This document shows positions 8,903-19,036 of a stretch of 64,000 nucleotides of DNA, piece by piece. The DNA comes from Chitinibacter bivalviorum. Lineage in GTDB: Bacteria > Pseudomonadota > Gammaproteobacteria > Burkholderiales > Chitinibacteraceae. Numbering within the stretch: the first letter of the stretch is position 1; each line of letters begins with the position of its first letter. The stretch lies in contig NZ_CP058627.1 of assembly GCF_013403565.1 (NCBI RefSeq), positions 3,511,172 to 3,575,171 of the forward strand, in the 5' to 3' direction. The notes below the pieces were generated by a model. It saw only the letters and a list, made by a program, of their open reading frames with translations, searched no databases and was not told the origin of the DNA. A program made the position numbers and the translations under genes.

Positions 8903-10542
8903 CCAGGCTGTGTAAAAACGCTTCAACACACGACCGGTATAATTCTTGGAACTCCCCGCCAAGGATGATTCTATGCCCAGATTCATTGCAGGTGAAAGCA
9001 GAACCCAAACATTGCTGTTGCCTGAATGCTTGGAAGATTATATCAGCGCGGACAACCCCGTCCGGGTCGTTGACCAGTTCGTTGAATACCTAGATTTAAA
9101 GGCACTCGGTTTCGATGGGGTTGAGCCAGAAGCCACTGGCCGCCCAGCCTACCATCCCAGCACGATGCTCAAGCTGTATATCTACGGCTACCTCAACCGA
9201 ATCCAATCCAGCCGTCGCCTGGAACGTGAAGCCCACCGGAATCTAGAGCTGATTTGGCTCACCGGTCGCTTAATGCCCGACTTTAAAACCATCGCCAATT
9301 TCCGCAAAGATAATGGGCCAGCGATTTGCAAGGTTTGCGGGCAGTTTGTCCAGTTATGTCGGCAACTCAGTTTATTTAGCAACGCCATTGTGGCAATTGA
9401 TGGCAGCAAGTTCAAAGCCGTTAATCATCGCGACCGCAACTACACCAGCAACAAACTCGCTAAGCAACGGGAGCAAATCGAAGCGAACATTGCAAGTTAC
9501 CTGCGGGAGATGGAAATTACAGACCGGCAACCGCCCGATATTGCAGAAGCCAAGGTCGCCCGCTTGCAGGACAAGTTGGCGCGACTGAAGTCGCAGATGG
9601 CCCGCCTGGATGAGGTCGAGGCTCAACTCGCCAAGACGCCAGACAAACAGATTTCACTCACCGACCCAGATGCCCGTTCCATGGCGACCAGCGGCCGTGG
9701 CAGTGGTGTTGTGGGTTATAACGTGCAAACCGTTGTCGATGCCAAGCACCATTTAATTATTGCGCATCAGGTCACCAATCAAGGGCATGACCGTACGCAG
9801 CTGGCCAATATGGCCCAACAAGCCAAAGCAGTCCTCGCACAAGAAACAATAGAGGTGGTCGTAGACCGAGGTTATTACAACGGTGATGAAATACTGGCGT
9901 GTGAACAGGCGGGCATTACGGTTTTGGTGCCGAAACCGCAAACCTCAGGTGCTAAAGCAGATGGGCGCTTTGGCAAAGATGAATTCCACTATGACCCAGC
10001 TCGTGATGAATATGTCTGCCCAGGCAATAGCCGACTAATTCATCGTTTTGTGAGCTTGGAAGCTGGGCGCTATATGAGCCGGTATTGGAGTTCTGACTGC
10101 CCACGTTGCCCGCTCAAGACCAGATGTACACCGAGTGATTACCGGCGCGTGAGTCGCTGGGAGCATGAGGCCGTACTGGAAAAAGCGCAGCAGCGATTGG
10201 AATTGCAACCAGATGCAATGCGTATTCGACGGCAGACCGTTGAACATCCCTTTGGGACGCTAAAAGCCTGGATGGGGGCAACGCATTTCCTAATGAAGAC
10301 CTTGAAGCACGTCAGTACAGAGATGAGTTTGCATATACTCGCGTATAACATGAAGCGAGTTATGAACATAATGGGAAATCAAGCAATGTTGGTGGCAATG
10401 AAGGGCTGAAAGGCCTTTTAATTTTGCTGTTTTTAGTGGTGTTATTCATGAAGTTTTACGTTTACTTCAAGCAACACGCGCGTGATTCAAATTGGTTAGG
10501 CAAAATAACCCACGTCGGTCTTGGCGTTTTTACACAGCCTGG
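8903..10542 (+). mobile_element. IS1182-family insertion sequence
   Basis: Terminal inverted repeats of 19 bp match perfectly: CCAGGCTGTGTAAAAACGC at 8903-8921 and its complement at 10524-10542. They enclose a single intact transposase gene. GGGT lies at 8899-8902 on the left and again at 10541-10544 on the right, which may be a short target duplication. That would place the right end at 10540, so the ends are known only to within one or two bases. The element is about 1.64 kb. Perfect repeats and an open transposase suggest a recent, possibly active insertion. Confidence 0.88.
8973..10409 (+). CDS. IS1182-family DDE transposase
   Basis: This 478-residue transposase starts MPRFIAGESRTQ at an ATG at 8973, the usual IS1182 N-terminus. 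The N-terminal DUF772-type region contains RPAYHPSTMLKLYIYGYLNR near residues 50-70. The catalytic triad candidates are the Asp of AIDGSKFKAV, the Asp of VVDRGYYNG and the Glu of QTVEHPFGTLK. A coiled-coil insertion lies near 170-215, and a Cys-rich C-P-x-x-P segment (CPRCPLKTRC) comes before the last catalytic motif. Length and order are intact, so the enzyme is probably functional. Confidence 0.93.
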   Translation: MPRFIAGESRTQTLLLPECLEDYISADNPVRVVDQFVEYLDLKALGFDGVEPEATGRPAYHPSTMLKLYIYGYLNRIQSSRRLEREAHRNLELIWLTGRLMPDFKTIANFRKDNGPAICKVCGQFVQLCRQLSLFSNAIVAIDGSKFKAVNHRDRNYTSNKLAKQREQIEANIASYLREMEITDRQPPDIAEAKVARLQDKLARLKSQMARLDEVEAQLAKTPDKQISLTDPDARSMATSGRGSGVVGYNVQTVVDAKHHLIIAHQVTNQGHDRTQLANMAQQAKAVLAQETIEVVVDRGYYNGDEILACEQAGITVLVPKPQTSGAKADGRFGKDEFHYDPARDEYVCPGNSRLIHRFVSLEAGRYMSRYWSSDCPRCPLKTRCTPSDYRRVSRWEHEAVLEKAQQRLELQPDAMRIRRQTVEHPFGTLKAWMGATHFLMKTLKHVSTEMSLHILAYNMKRVMNIMGNQAMLVAMKG

Positions 10543-10565
10543 GTCGAGAGCTGTAATTTGGTTAT

Positions 10566-10614
10566 GGGTATATTCATAAGCTTCAATTCAATAAGTATGT
10601 TTGTAAATATACCC
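10566..10614. repeat. 49-bp palindromic repeat, copy A
   Basis: This is a member of the GGGTAT...ATACCC family described in the findings. The ends are perfect: TTATGGGTATATT at 10562-10574 and its exact complement at 10606-10618. The distance from GGG to CCC is 49 bp. It lies just right of the IS and six bases from the leuA terminator. Confidence 0.85.
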
Positions 10615-10620
10615 ATAAAA

Positions 10621-10645
10621 AAGCCCCGCCGATCTGGCGGGGCTT
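10621..10645 (-). terminator. Terminator of leuA
   Basis: AAGCCCCGCC pairs perfectly with GGCGGGGCTT around a five-base loop. On the minus strand the stem is followed by a run of six T, so it would end leftward transcription from leuA. A second hairpin (GGCGGTTTT/AAAACCGCC, 10728-10750) lies between it and the leuA stop. Confidence 0.85.
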
Positions 10646-10771
10646 TGATTTTGGTGGGTACCTGCGGCGATATCGGGTAAGACATCGTCCTGAGTATGAG
10701 GCGGCGGGCTTGTGGCCTTGGCTTCGCGGCGGTTTTGGGTAAAAACCGCCGGTCCCGATGCTGCAAAATCG

Positions 10772-12562
10772 TTAAACCGGCTGCGGATGTACTCGCTCGG
10801 CGTTGCTTTGAATCTTGTTCAGCGCTGAAATATAAGCTTTGGCGCTGGCCACGATGATATCGGTGTCTGCACCTTGGCCATTCACGATACGACCGTCTTT
10901 AGCGAGGCGTACGGTGACTTCGCCCTGACTGTCAGTGCCTGCGGTAATGGCATTCACTGAATACAATTGCAGTTCAGCGCCGCTGTTAAACAATGATTCG
11001 ATCGCTTTGAACGTCGCATCCACCGTGCCGTCGCCTTGTGCGGTCGCGCGGCGTTCTACGCCCGCTTCGGCGATCACGAGATCGGCCTGCGGTGTTTCGC
11101 CAGTTTCAGATACTACTTTCAGCGATACCAGTTTGTAGTGTTCCTGCTCAATAGAAATCAACTCGTCGGACACCAGCGCGTGCAAGTCTTCGTCGAAAAT
11201 CTCGCGCTTTTTATCTGCCAATGCTTTGAAGCGCGCAAATGCAGCGTTCAGCGCTTCCTCTGATTCGATTTGAATGCCCAATTCGGCTAGCTTGGTTTTA
11301 AACGCATTGCGGCCCGACAATTTGCCCAGGCTCAAGCGATTGGTGCTCCAGCCAACGGATTCGGCGCTCATGATTTCGTAGGTTTCACGGTGTTTGAGTA
11401 CGCCGTCTTGGTGGATCCCCGATTCATGCGCAAAGGCATTCGCGCCCACAATCGCTTTATTCGGTTGCACTGGGTAGCCGGTAATGGTGGAAACCAGCTT
11501 GCTGGTCGGTACGATTTGCGTCGCATCAACGCCACATTCCACGCCGAAAATATCGCGGCGGGTACGAGTGGCCATGACGATTTCTTCCATTGCTGCGTTG
11601 CCCGCGCGCTCACCCAAGCCGTTGATCGTGCATTCGACCTGACGTGCGCCGCCCAGCACAGCGGCAAGGGAGTTGGCCACGGCCATCCCCAAATCATTAT
11701 GGCAATGTGCCGACCAGATGACTTTATCGCCACCCGGTGTTTTAGCGATCAGTTCGCGGAAAAACGCTTCGGTGCGTTGCGGTACGGCGTAGCCGACGGT
11801 GTCGGGTACGTTCAGTGTCGTTGCACCTGCCTCAATCACTGCGCCAAAAATACGGGCAAGGAAATCGATATCGCTGCGCAGCGCGTCTTCGGCTGAAAAT
11901 TCCACGTCATCGGTGTATTCGCGCGCCATTTTGACGGCTTTGACCGCAGCTTCAACAACTTGATCGGGCGTCATGCGCAGCTTGTGTTCCATGTGGATCG
12001 GGCTGGTCGCGATAAAAGTATGGATACGGCCACGTTTAGCGTCTTTGATAGCCTCACCAGCTGCACGCACGTCGCGCTCGTTGGCACGCGCCAAAGAACA
12101 GACGGTGCTGTTTTCGATGATGCCGGCAATGGTTTTGATTGCGTCGGCATCGCCTGGGCTGGCGGCGGCAAAGCCCGCTTCGATCACGTCAACGCCGAGT
12201 TTTTCAAGTTGGCGTGCGATGCGGATTTTTTCTTCTTTAGTCATCGACGCGCCGGGCGACTGTTCGCCGTCACGCAGCGTGGTATCAAAAATAACCAGGC
12301 GATTGTTATTACTCATGGTGTTCTCCTGTGTGGGGGCGGGTTGCGCGCCCGTCATATAGTTCTGGATATTAAAACTGCGGCCTTGGCTTGTGGCCAATTT
12401 GGCCAGCTTGTCCACTTGGGTGAGTGGCAAGCTGCCGCGTTCACGCCATTTGTAAATCGCTGCGCGGGACACCGGATCATCTGGAAATAGGCTATTGAGT
12501 TGCTCGGCCAGATTACTTGGTCCATCAAAATCAGCAATTAGACGGTCGATGTCTAATGACAC
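10772..12562 (-). CDS. leuA: 2-Isopropylmalate synthase with N-terminal HTH-like extension
   Basis: LeuA condenses acetyl-CoA with 2-oxoisovalerate, the first committed step of leucine synthesis. The catalytic TIM barrel begins at [16 protein letters not shown] (about residue 91), with the metal-binding HCHNDLGMA near 290. The C-terminal regulatory domain for leucine feedback ends the protein. Unusually, the frame opens at a GTG at 12562 with AAGGAG upstream. That adds 82 residues resembling a small helix-turn-helix ([25 protein letters not shown]). The normal LeuA start, ATG at 12316, has its own strong AGGAGA site, so both a 596- and a 514-residue form may be made. Confidence 0.95.
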   Translation of the reverse strand: MSLDIDRLIADFDGPSNLAEQLNSLFPDDPVSRAAIYKWRERGSLPLTQVDKLAKLATSQGRSFNIQNYMTGAQPAPTQENTMSNNNRLVIFDTTLRDGEQSPGASMTKEEKIRIARQLEKLGVDVIEAGFAAASPGDADAIKTIAGIIENSTVCSLARANERDVRAAGEAIKDAKRGRIHTFIATSPIHMEHKLRMTPDQVVEAAVKAVKMAREYTDDVEFSAEDALRSDIDFLARIFGAVIEAGATTLNVPDTVGYAVPQRTEAFFRELIAKTPGGDKVIWSAHCHNDLGMAVANSLAAVLGGARQVECTINGLGERAGNAAMEEIVMATRTRRDIFGVECGVDATQIVPTSKLVSTITGYPVQPNKAIVGANAFAHESGIHQDGVLKHRETYEIMSAESVGWSTNRLSLGKLSGRNAFKTKLAELGIQIESEEALNAAFARFKALADKKREIFDEDLHALVSDELISIEQEHYKLVSLKVVSETGETPQADLVIAEAGVERRATAQGDGTVDATFKAIESLFNSGAELQLYSVNAITAGTDSQGEVTVRLAKDGRIVNGQGADTDIIVASAKAYISALNKIQSNAERVHPQPV

Positions 12563-12632
12563 AGTGTGCTCCTTCGCGTTGATGGGTTTAGATTAGATAT
12601 TTTTGGACATGGTGTCAAATTGTTTGGGCGAA

Positions 12633-12666
12633 AAAATAGCGATCATGTGCTGCTGATCGCTATTTT
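12633..12666 (-). terminator. Terminator downstream of pssA
   Basis: AAAATAGCGATCA pairs perfectly over 13 bases with TGATCGCTATTTT around an eight-base loop. It lies 25 bases after the pssA stop and upstream of leuA, so leuA should have its own promoter in the remaining 70 bases. Confidence 0.75.
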
Positions 12667-12690
12667 GTTGTCTAAAAGGCGATAATTAGA

Positions 12691-13464
12691 CTAATTGTCT
12701 GATTTTGCGACCTGCGGCTTGCTTTTCTTCAGTACGCGCCAAAACCAATACAGGTAGCCCGACATGGCATAGCAAATAAAGAAGCTAAATAAGACCAAGG
12801 CTGGGCGCGATGCCCCAATGACTAAAACCAAGGTTGCAATCAATAGCGAGACAAAGGGTACCGTTTTGCGCATGTGCAGCTCTTTAAAGCTCCAGTACGG
12901 GACATTCGAAACCATGGTTAACCCGGCAAATAAGGTAAAGCACAGTGCAGTATAGGGCTGTAGCTCAATCAGAAAGCTGAGGTCATCGTGATACTCGATG
13001 TTAATCCAAACCAAACCGGCGACCAGTGCCGCCGCTGCGGGGCTAGGTAGGCCTTGGAAAAAACGTTTGTCGACAATGGTGATGTTGGTGTTAAAGCGCG
13101 CCAAGCGCAGCGCCGCGCCAGCACAATAAATAAAGGCCACCGCCCAGCCGAGCTTGCCAAAATCTGACAAGCCCCATTCGTACATCACCAGCGCAGGGGC
13201 GACACCAAATGACACCATGTCTGACAGACTGTCGAACTGTGCGCCGAATTCGGATTGGGTATGCGTCATGCGAGCGACACGACCATCGAGGCCGTCGAGT
13301 ATCATCGAGGCAAAAATCGCCAGCGCGGCTTGCTCAAAACGACCGTTCATGGCTTGGACAATCGCATAAAAACCGCCAAACAGTGCGGCAAGCGTAAATA
13401 GATTCGGGAGTAAATAGATACCCTGGCGGCGCAAGTTGATCGATGGCTTGGTGCTGAGCGACAT
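12691..13464 (-). CDS. pssA: CDP-diacylglycerol-serine O-phosphatidyltransferase
   Basis: This membrane enzyme makes phosphatidylserine from CDP-diacylglycerol and serine, the first step to phosphatidylethanolamine. The CDP-alcohol phosphatidyltransferase motif is visible near residues 55-80 as DGLDGRVAR, then G, then DSLSD, carrying the four catalytic and metal Asp residues. About seven membrane segments are predicted. I chose the ATG at 13464 (MSLSTKPSINLRRQGIYLLPN), giving 257 residues. An 18-codon longer frame is possible. It is divergent from psd, so the two consecutive enzymes of the pathway share one promoter region. Confidence 0.94.
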   Translation of the reverse strand: MSLSTKPSINLRRQGIYLLPNLFTLAALFGGFYAIVQAMNGRFEQAALAIFASMILDGLDGRVARMTHTQSEFGAQFDSLSDMVSFGVAPALVMYEWGLSDFGKLGWAVAFIYCAGAALRLARFNTNITIVDKRFFQGLPSPAAAALVAGLVWINIEYHDDLSFLIELQPYTALCFTLFAGLTMVSNVPYWSFKELHMRKTVPFVSLLIATLVLVIGASRPALVLFSFFICYAMSGYLYWFWRVLKKSKPQVAKSDN

Positions 13465-13564
13465 AAAGTTGATCTCGACAAGGCGGATATAGAAACGTGT
13501 TGATTGTAACCGACACACGGCAGGCTCAACAGTGTTGTGTGCATCTTGCCAGCCCGCCTTGCGC

Positions 13565-13570
13565 TATAAT
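13565..13570 (+). promoter_or_regulatory. Probable -10 element upstream of psd
   Basis: TATAAT-like sequence (CTATAATCGG) lies about 30 bases before the GTG start of psd, in the divergent pssA-psd gap. I see no clear -35 element. Confidence 0.4.
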
Positions 13571-13599
13571 CGGCGGTTTGATTGATTCTGGGGCTGGCC

Positions 13600-14439
13600 G
13601 TGTCCGATCGCCTGTTTGTTCTTTTTCAACACATCTTGCCTAAGCAAGCGCTGACCCAGCTATTTGGTTATTTTGCCGGGCTGCAGGCGGGTAGTAAGAC
13701 CACCGCGGTGATTCGCTGGTTTATCGGTAAATATCAGGTCAATATGAGCGAGGCCGCCAATCCTGATCCGGCAGCCTATGCCACGTTTAATGAGTTTTTT
13801 ACCCGCGAGCTCAAGGTTGGCGCGCGCCCATTGGCAGCTGCCAAGCTGGTGTGCCCAGTGGATGGCGCGATTAGCCAGTTTGGCGCGATTGAAAAAGATC
13901 AGATTTTCCAGGCTAAGGGCAAGCATTTCACGACCACGGCTTTGCTCGGTGGCGATGCCGCACTGTCGCAGCAATTTGAAAATGGCCAGTTTGCGACGAT
14001 TTATCTGAGCCCCAAGGATTATCACCGTATTCATATGCCGTGCGCTGGGCGTTTGACGCAGATGACGTATGTACCCGGCGAGCTGTTTTCAGTAAACCCC
14101 GCCACGGCGCGTGGCGTCGATGCGTTGTTTGCGCGCAATGAACGCGTCGTATGTATGTTTGAATCCGAATTCGGTCATTTCGCGCTGGTACTAGTCGGGG
14201 CGACGATTGTGGGCAGTATGGCCACTGTTTGGCATGGCGTGGTCAATCCGCCACGCAGCAAGTCGGTCTGGACCAAAGATTATCGTGATCAACAGATCGT
14301 ATTGGAGCAGGGCGCTGAAATGGGGCGCTTTTTGCTTGGCTCGACCGTGGTATTGCTCTATCCGAAAGGTGCTCCAGCCTTTAATCCTGATTGGCAGCCG
14401 ACACGCGCGGTGCGATTGGGCGAAATGATGGCCAATTAA
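13600..14439 (+). CDS. psd: Phosphatidylserine decarboxylase proenzyme
   Basis: This enzyme decarboxylates phosphatidylserine to phosphatidylethanolamine at the inner membrane. The proenzyme cleaves itself in the L-G-S-T motif, seen here as FLLGSTVVLLYP near the C-terminus, to create the pyruvoyl cofactor on the small subunit. Other family motifs are CPVDGAIS, SPKDYHRIHMPCAG and FGHFALVLVGAT. I chose the GTG at 13600 (MSDRLFVLFQHILPK), which matches the family start; a TTG six codons upstream is less likely. The length is 279 residues. It is divergent from pssA, and a 49-bp palindrome begins 24 bases after its stop. Confidence 0.94.
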   Translation: MSDRLFVLFQHILPKQALTQLFGYFAGLQAGSKTTAVIRWFIGKYQVNMSEAANPDPAAYATFNEFFTRELKVGARPLAAAKLVCPVDGAISQFGAIEKDQIFQAKGKHFTTTALLGGDAALSQQFENGQFATIYLSPKDYHRIHMPCAGRLTQMTYVPGELFSVNPATARGVDALFARNERVVCMFESEFGHFALVLVGATIVGSMATVWHGVVNPPRSKSVWTKDYRDQQIVLEQGAEMGRFLLGSTVVLLYPKGAPAFNPDWQPTRAVRLGEMMAN

Positions 14440-14463
14440 GGCATAATGAATCGCAAATTTAAT

Positions 14464-14512
14464 GGGTATATTGCTGTAGTGCTTTTTATAAAAAGCTGCC
14501 GGCGATATACCC
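14464..14512. repeat. 49-bp palindromic repeat, copy B
   Basis: AATGGGTATAT at 14461-14471 is matched perfectly by its complement at 14505-14515. GGG to CCC is 49 bp. The interior is a different perfect palindrome, GCTTTTTATAAAAAGC. It lies 24 bases after the psd stop. The remaining bases up to 14684 hold nothing I can identify. Confidence 0.85.
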
Positions 14513-14684
14513 ATTGCCATATTGATATGCTAATGTCATTTTCTGCGTATTGTATTTTGCGCTTTGAGCGCAAGATGCCGATTAGCTGTATCGATTTCAG
14601 AAGTGAGTTGTGCCTGCTGGCAGACTGTCTACGCTAAAGAATGAAATTCACCCCATGTTTGACTTTGCTTGCTGGGAGGGCAGA

Positions 14685-15446
14685 ATGAAGCTGGCCGAAC
14701 TTTGCCTGACCGCGCTGTTGACGCTCTCCACTGCTGGTGTTGCTGCGGCAATGCCCAATCAATTGAGTATTTGCTGGGAAGATGGATTAAAGCCACCCTA
14801 CCTCATGCTGGATGCGCAAGGACAAGTGGCAGGCATTGCGGTCGATATGGTGAACGAAATCTTGCGGCGTCAGCAAATACGGCCAAAACATATCATCATG
14901 CCGTGGAAGCGTTGTTTAGCCGAAGTGGAATCGGGCTCGGTTGATCTGGTGCCCAATTCCAGCTATCGCGACGAACGCGCGCAATACGCCTTGTTTACTG
15001 AGCCACTGTACGATACGCATGTGGTGCTGTTTTATAACGTCAAACGTTTTAACGTACGCCCCCAAATTCGCAGTGTGGATGATATGAAACGCTATTCACT
15101 GGGCGGTATTTTGGGCTTCAATTACGATCAATATGGCGGGCAACTGAATATTGATACCTCGGCCAAATCGCGCGATATATTGCTGCGCATGATGATGGCG
15201 GGGCGTTTTGATGTGGCCATCGAACAGCTGGAAGTCATTCAAATGATGCGCCAGCAAAATGAAGTAAACCTAGAGCAAATTGCCTATTTGCCTGATCCAG
15301 TTCAACCGGTGAAGCATTTTCATATTCTGGTCAGTAAAAAGCATCCCCAAGCTGCGGCGGTAAAGAAAATGCTGGATGATGGGATTGCCGGACTTAAACG
15401 CGATGGCAGTGCCAAGGCGATCCAAGTGCGCCATTTGGGTGAATAA
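14685..15446 (+). CDS. Periplasmic solute-binding protein (SBP family 3-like)
   Basis: This 253-residue protein has a signal peptide (about residues 1-22, ending AAA) and the pattern of bacterial extracellular solute-binding proteins family 3: LSICWEDGLKPPYLMLDAQGQVAGIAVDMVNEIL at the mature N-terminus, quoted in part, then WKRCLAEVESGSVDLVPNSSY. I chose the ATG at 14685 because GGGAGGG lies seven bases before it. No permease or ATPase genes are adjacent. It may therefore be an orphan binding protein feeding a transporter elsewhere or acting as a sensor. The ligand is unknown. Confidence 0.82.
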   Translation: MKLAELCLTALLTLSTAGVAAAMPNQLSICWEDGLKPPYLMLDAQGQVAGIAVDMVNEILRRQQIRPKHIIMPWKRCLAEVESGSVDLVPNSSYRDERAQYALFTEPLYDTHVVLFYNVKRFNVRPQIRSVDDMKRYSLGGILGFNYDQYGGQLNIDTSAKSRDILLRMMMAGRFDVAIEQLEVIQMMRQQNEVNLEQIAYLPDPVQPVKHFHILVSKKHPQAAAVKKMLDDGIAGLKRDGSAKAIQVRHLGE

Positions 15447-15472
15447 ATAGGGTTTCCAATCGCTGGCCAATA

Positions 15473-15501
15473 AAAAAACCCAGCGCAAGGCTGGGTTTTT
15501 T
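15473..15501. terminator. Bidirectional terminator between SBP gene and ilvC
   Basis: AAAAAACCCAGC pairs with GCTGGGTTTTTT around GCAAG. The A-run and T-run serve both converging genes. Confidence 0.92.
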
Positions 15502-15552
15502 GTTGAGCGCCAGAATCAATCTGGCGGCCGACTAATTCATGCTTAGTTTGAA

Positions 15553-16617
<1,065 letters not shown>

Positions 16618-16718
16618 TTAAACCAAAAGTTCCCACGCTTCCTTGCTTTGCCTTACCGTACTAAGTGTACTGTCTGCGGCTTTGCGCCTTGCATGAAAAC
16701 TTTTGTCTAGTTGCTTAT

Positions 16719-16767
16719 GGGTATTGCTTTGCAGATATTGCCTGTGTTGATCTACAGGCAAATACCC
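16719..16767. repeat. 49-bp palindromic repeat, copy C
   Basis: GGGTATT at 16719-16725 faces AATACCC at 16761-16767, 49 bp in all. The interior contains GCCTGT/ACAGGC. It ends three bases from the ilvN stop, so in the ilvBNC transcript it lies immediately after ilvN. Its interior resembles copy I (shared TTGATCTACAGG). Confidence 0.8.
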
Positions 16768-16770
16768 TGC

Positions 16771-17262
16771 TTAAAGTTTCAGGATCCGTTCGCCACGGCC
16801 GATGCCAGAAGCACCTGTGCGCACCGTTTCCAAAATTGCGGCTTGATCCAGCGCCTTGATAAAGGCGTCGAGTTTTTCACCCGGGCCGGTCAATTCGATG
16901 GTGTAGCTCTTCTCAGTAACATCAATGATGCGGCCACGGAAAATATCCGCCATCCGTTTCATTTCATCACGATCTTTGCCCGTCGCGCGCACTTTGATCA
17001 GCATTAGTTCGCGCTCGATATGATCAGCCTCGTTCAGGTCGATCACTTTAACCACTTCGATCAGCTTGTTGAGCTGCTTGGTGATTTGTTCGATCACATC
17101 TTCTGAGCCGTGGGTAACAATCGTCATCCGGCTCATCGTTGGATCTTCGGTGGTTTGCACCGTCAAAGAATCAATATTGTAACCGCGGGCAGAAAACAGA
17201 CCCGTTACGCGCGACAGCGCGCCGGCTTCGTTTTCAATCAGGACAGACAAAATATGACGCAT
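16771..17262 (-). CDS. ilvN: Acetolactate synthase small (regulatory) subunit
   Basis: This subunit activates acetolactate synthase and confers valine feedback inhibition. The N-terminal ACT domain begins MRHILSVLIENEAGALSRVTGLFSARGYNIDSL, quoted in part; the Asn/Asp positions that bind valine fall in this segment. A second ACT-like C-terminal domain completes the 163 residues, a typical IlvH-type length. It starts 13 bases after ilvB on the same strand. Confidence 0.96.
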   Translation of the reverse strand: MRHILSVLIENEAGALSRVTGLFSARGYNIDSLTVQTTEDPTMSRMTIVTHGSEDVIEQITKQLNKLIEVVKVIDLNEADHIERELMLIKVRATGKDRDEMKRMADIFRGRIIDVTEKSYTIELTGPGEKLDAFIKALDQAAILETVRTGASGIGRGERILKL

Positions 17263-17275
17263 GATTCATCTCTCC

Positions 17276-19036
17276 TTAGCAAAGATTGCCGTAGTCACGG
17301 TTGTTTTCAAATGGCGTGAGCTGCATGTTTTGCATGTGCGGCGGCAAGTCCATCTGGTTGAGGCCTTTCCCGTTTTGAATCATCGGGAAGACATTGGCTT
17401 TTGGATTAGTCAGGAAATCCATAAATACCAGACGCTCTTTCATTGCAAACGCTTCACGCAAAGCAGGCTCAACGTCGGCGGGTTTGGTGATTTGCATGCC
17501 CACGTGGCCATACGCTTCTGCCAATTTGACAAAGTCAGGTAGCGCATCGACATACGACTCGGAATAACGCGTGCCGTAGAAGAATTCTTGCCACTGGCGC
17601 ACCATGCCGAGGTAACCATTATTCAAGTTAATGATTTTGACTGGCGTGTGGTACTGCTTGCACGTCGACAATTCCTGAATATTCATCTGGATCGAGCCGT
17701 CGCCGGTAATACAAGCCACATCCGCGTACGGGTTCGCCAGTTGCGCGCCCATTGCCGCAGGTAAACCAAAGCCCATCGTGCCCAAGCCGCCCGAATTAAT
17801 CCATTGGCGAGGACGGTTGAACTGGTAATACTGCGCCGTAAACATTTGGTGCTGGCCCACGTCTGAAGTAATGATGGCGTTGCCACCGGTCACTTCAAAC
17901 AGCTTTTGCATCACAAATTGCGGCTGAATAATTTCGTCGTCTTGCGCGTACCACAGGCTGTTGGGTTTGCGCCAATCGTTGATCTGATCCCACCAGGCAT
18001 TCAGTGCTTTTTCGCTTGGGCGGATATTGGCTTCTTTCAAGATCGCGATCAGGTCTTTCAACACGTCTTTGACATCGCCAACAATAGGTACATCCACTTT
18101 CACGCGCTTAGCGATCGAAGATGGATCGATATCGATCTGAACGATTTTCTTCGCTTGCGAAGCAAAATGCGCTGGCGATGAAATCACACGGTCGTCAAAA
18201 CGCGCGCCGATCGCAATGATCGTGTCGGCGTATTGCATCGCCATATTGGCTTCATACGTGCCGTGCATGCCAAGCATGCCAACAAACAGCGGATCAGAGC
18301 CTGGGTATGCGCCCAAGCCCATTAGCGTATTGGTGCAAGGTACATTGAGCATGCGAACCAGTTCGGTCACTTCTGCTGCTGCATTGCCCAAAATCGCGCC
18401 GCCGCCCACATAAATAAAGGGGCGTTTCGCTTGCTCGAGCAAAGTCGCCGCTTTCTTGATCTGGCCTGGATGGCCTTTTACTGGCGGGTTGTAACTGCGG
18501 ATTGACACTGATTTTGGATAGTCAAATACGGCTTTGGCTTGCGTTACGTCTTTGGGCACGTCAATTACAACAGGGCCTGGACGGCCTGTAGTTGCAATGT
18601 GGAAAGCCTTTTTCACGGTAGCCGCAAGGTCTTTCACGTCTTTAACCAAGAAGTTGTGTTTCACAACCGGGCGTGAACAGCCGACCATGTCGACTTCTTG
18701 GAACGCGTCCGAGCCGATCATGGGGGTGCCGACTTGGCCGGAAATCACCACCATCGGGATCGAATCCATAAACGCGGTCGCAATGCCGGTAATGGCATTG
18801 GTTGCGCCCGGGCCAGATGTCACCAGCGCTACGCCGATTTTTTCGGAAGAGCGTGAGTAAGCATCGGCTGCGTGCACGGCAGCTTGTTCATGGCGAACGA
18901 GTACGTGTTTGAATTTGTTTTGTTTGAAAATCGCATCATAGATTTCCAACACTGCGCCGCCTGGATAGCCGAAAACGAATTCTACGTTTTCTTCCGCCAG
19001 ACATCGCGCGAGAATTTCTGCGCCCGAAATTTCCAT
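17276..19036 (-). CDS. ilvB: Acetolactate synthase large (catalytic) subunit
   Basis: This thiamine-diphosphate and FAD enzyme condenses two pyruvates, or pyruvate and 2-oxobutyrate, to start branched-chain amino acid synthesis. Visible motifs are FGYPGGAVLEIYD near residue 20, the catalytic Glu in VRHEQAAVHAADAYSR, and the ThDP-binding GDGSIQMNIQELSTCKQY with its downstream NNGYLGM. I chose the ATG at 19036 (MEISGAEILARCLAEE), giving 586 residues; a 23-codon upstream extension lacks similarity to the family. It heads ilvB-ilvN-ilvC. IlvB is the general large-subunit name; it could equally be called ilvI. Confidence 0.96.
   Translation of the reverse strand: MEISGAEILARCLAEENVEFVFGYPGGAVLEIYDAIFKQNKFKHVLVRHEQAAVHAADAYSRSSEKIGVALVTSGPGATNAITGIATAFMDSIPMVVISGQVGTPMIGSDAFQEVDMVGCSRPVVKHNFLVKDVKDLAATVKKAFHIATTGRPGPVVIDVPKDVTQAKAVFDYPKSVSIRSYNPPVKGHPGQIKKAATLLEQAKRPFIYVGGGAILGNAAAEVTELVRMLNVPCTNTLMGLGAYPGSDPLFVGMLGMHGTYEANMAMQYADTIIAIGARFDDRVISSPAHFASQAKKIVQIDIDPSSIAKRVKVDVPIVGDVKDVLKDLIAILKEANIRPSEKALNAWWDQINDWRKPNSLWYAQDDEIIQPQFVMQKLFEVTGGNAIITSDVGQHQMFTAQYYQFNRPRQWINSGGLGTMGFGLPAAMGAQLANPYADVACITGDGSIQMNIQELSTCKQYHTPVKIINLNNGYLGMVRQWQEFFYGTRYSESYVDALPDFVKLAEAYGHVGMQITKPADVEPALREAFAMKERLVFMDFLTNPKANVFPMIQNGKGLNQMDLPPHMQNMQLTPFENNRDYGNLC

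Noticed and set aside
8820..9008. Minus-strand 62-codon frame at the left IS end
   Set aside because: It spans the IS boundary, has no ribosome site and no recognisable product.
10496..10502. A further GTTAGGC, identical to the cassette core
   Set aside because: It lies inside the IS, 22 bp from its right end, with no dyad partner, so it is probably chance.
11960..12490. 176-codon plus-strand open frame opposite leuA
   Set aside because: No ribosome site, no recognisable domain, and fully antisense to a conserved enzyme.
14446..14637. 63-codon frame after psd
   Set aside because: It begins in the psd-downstream palindrome (copy B), has no ribosome site and no similarity to known proteins.
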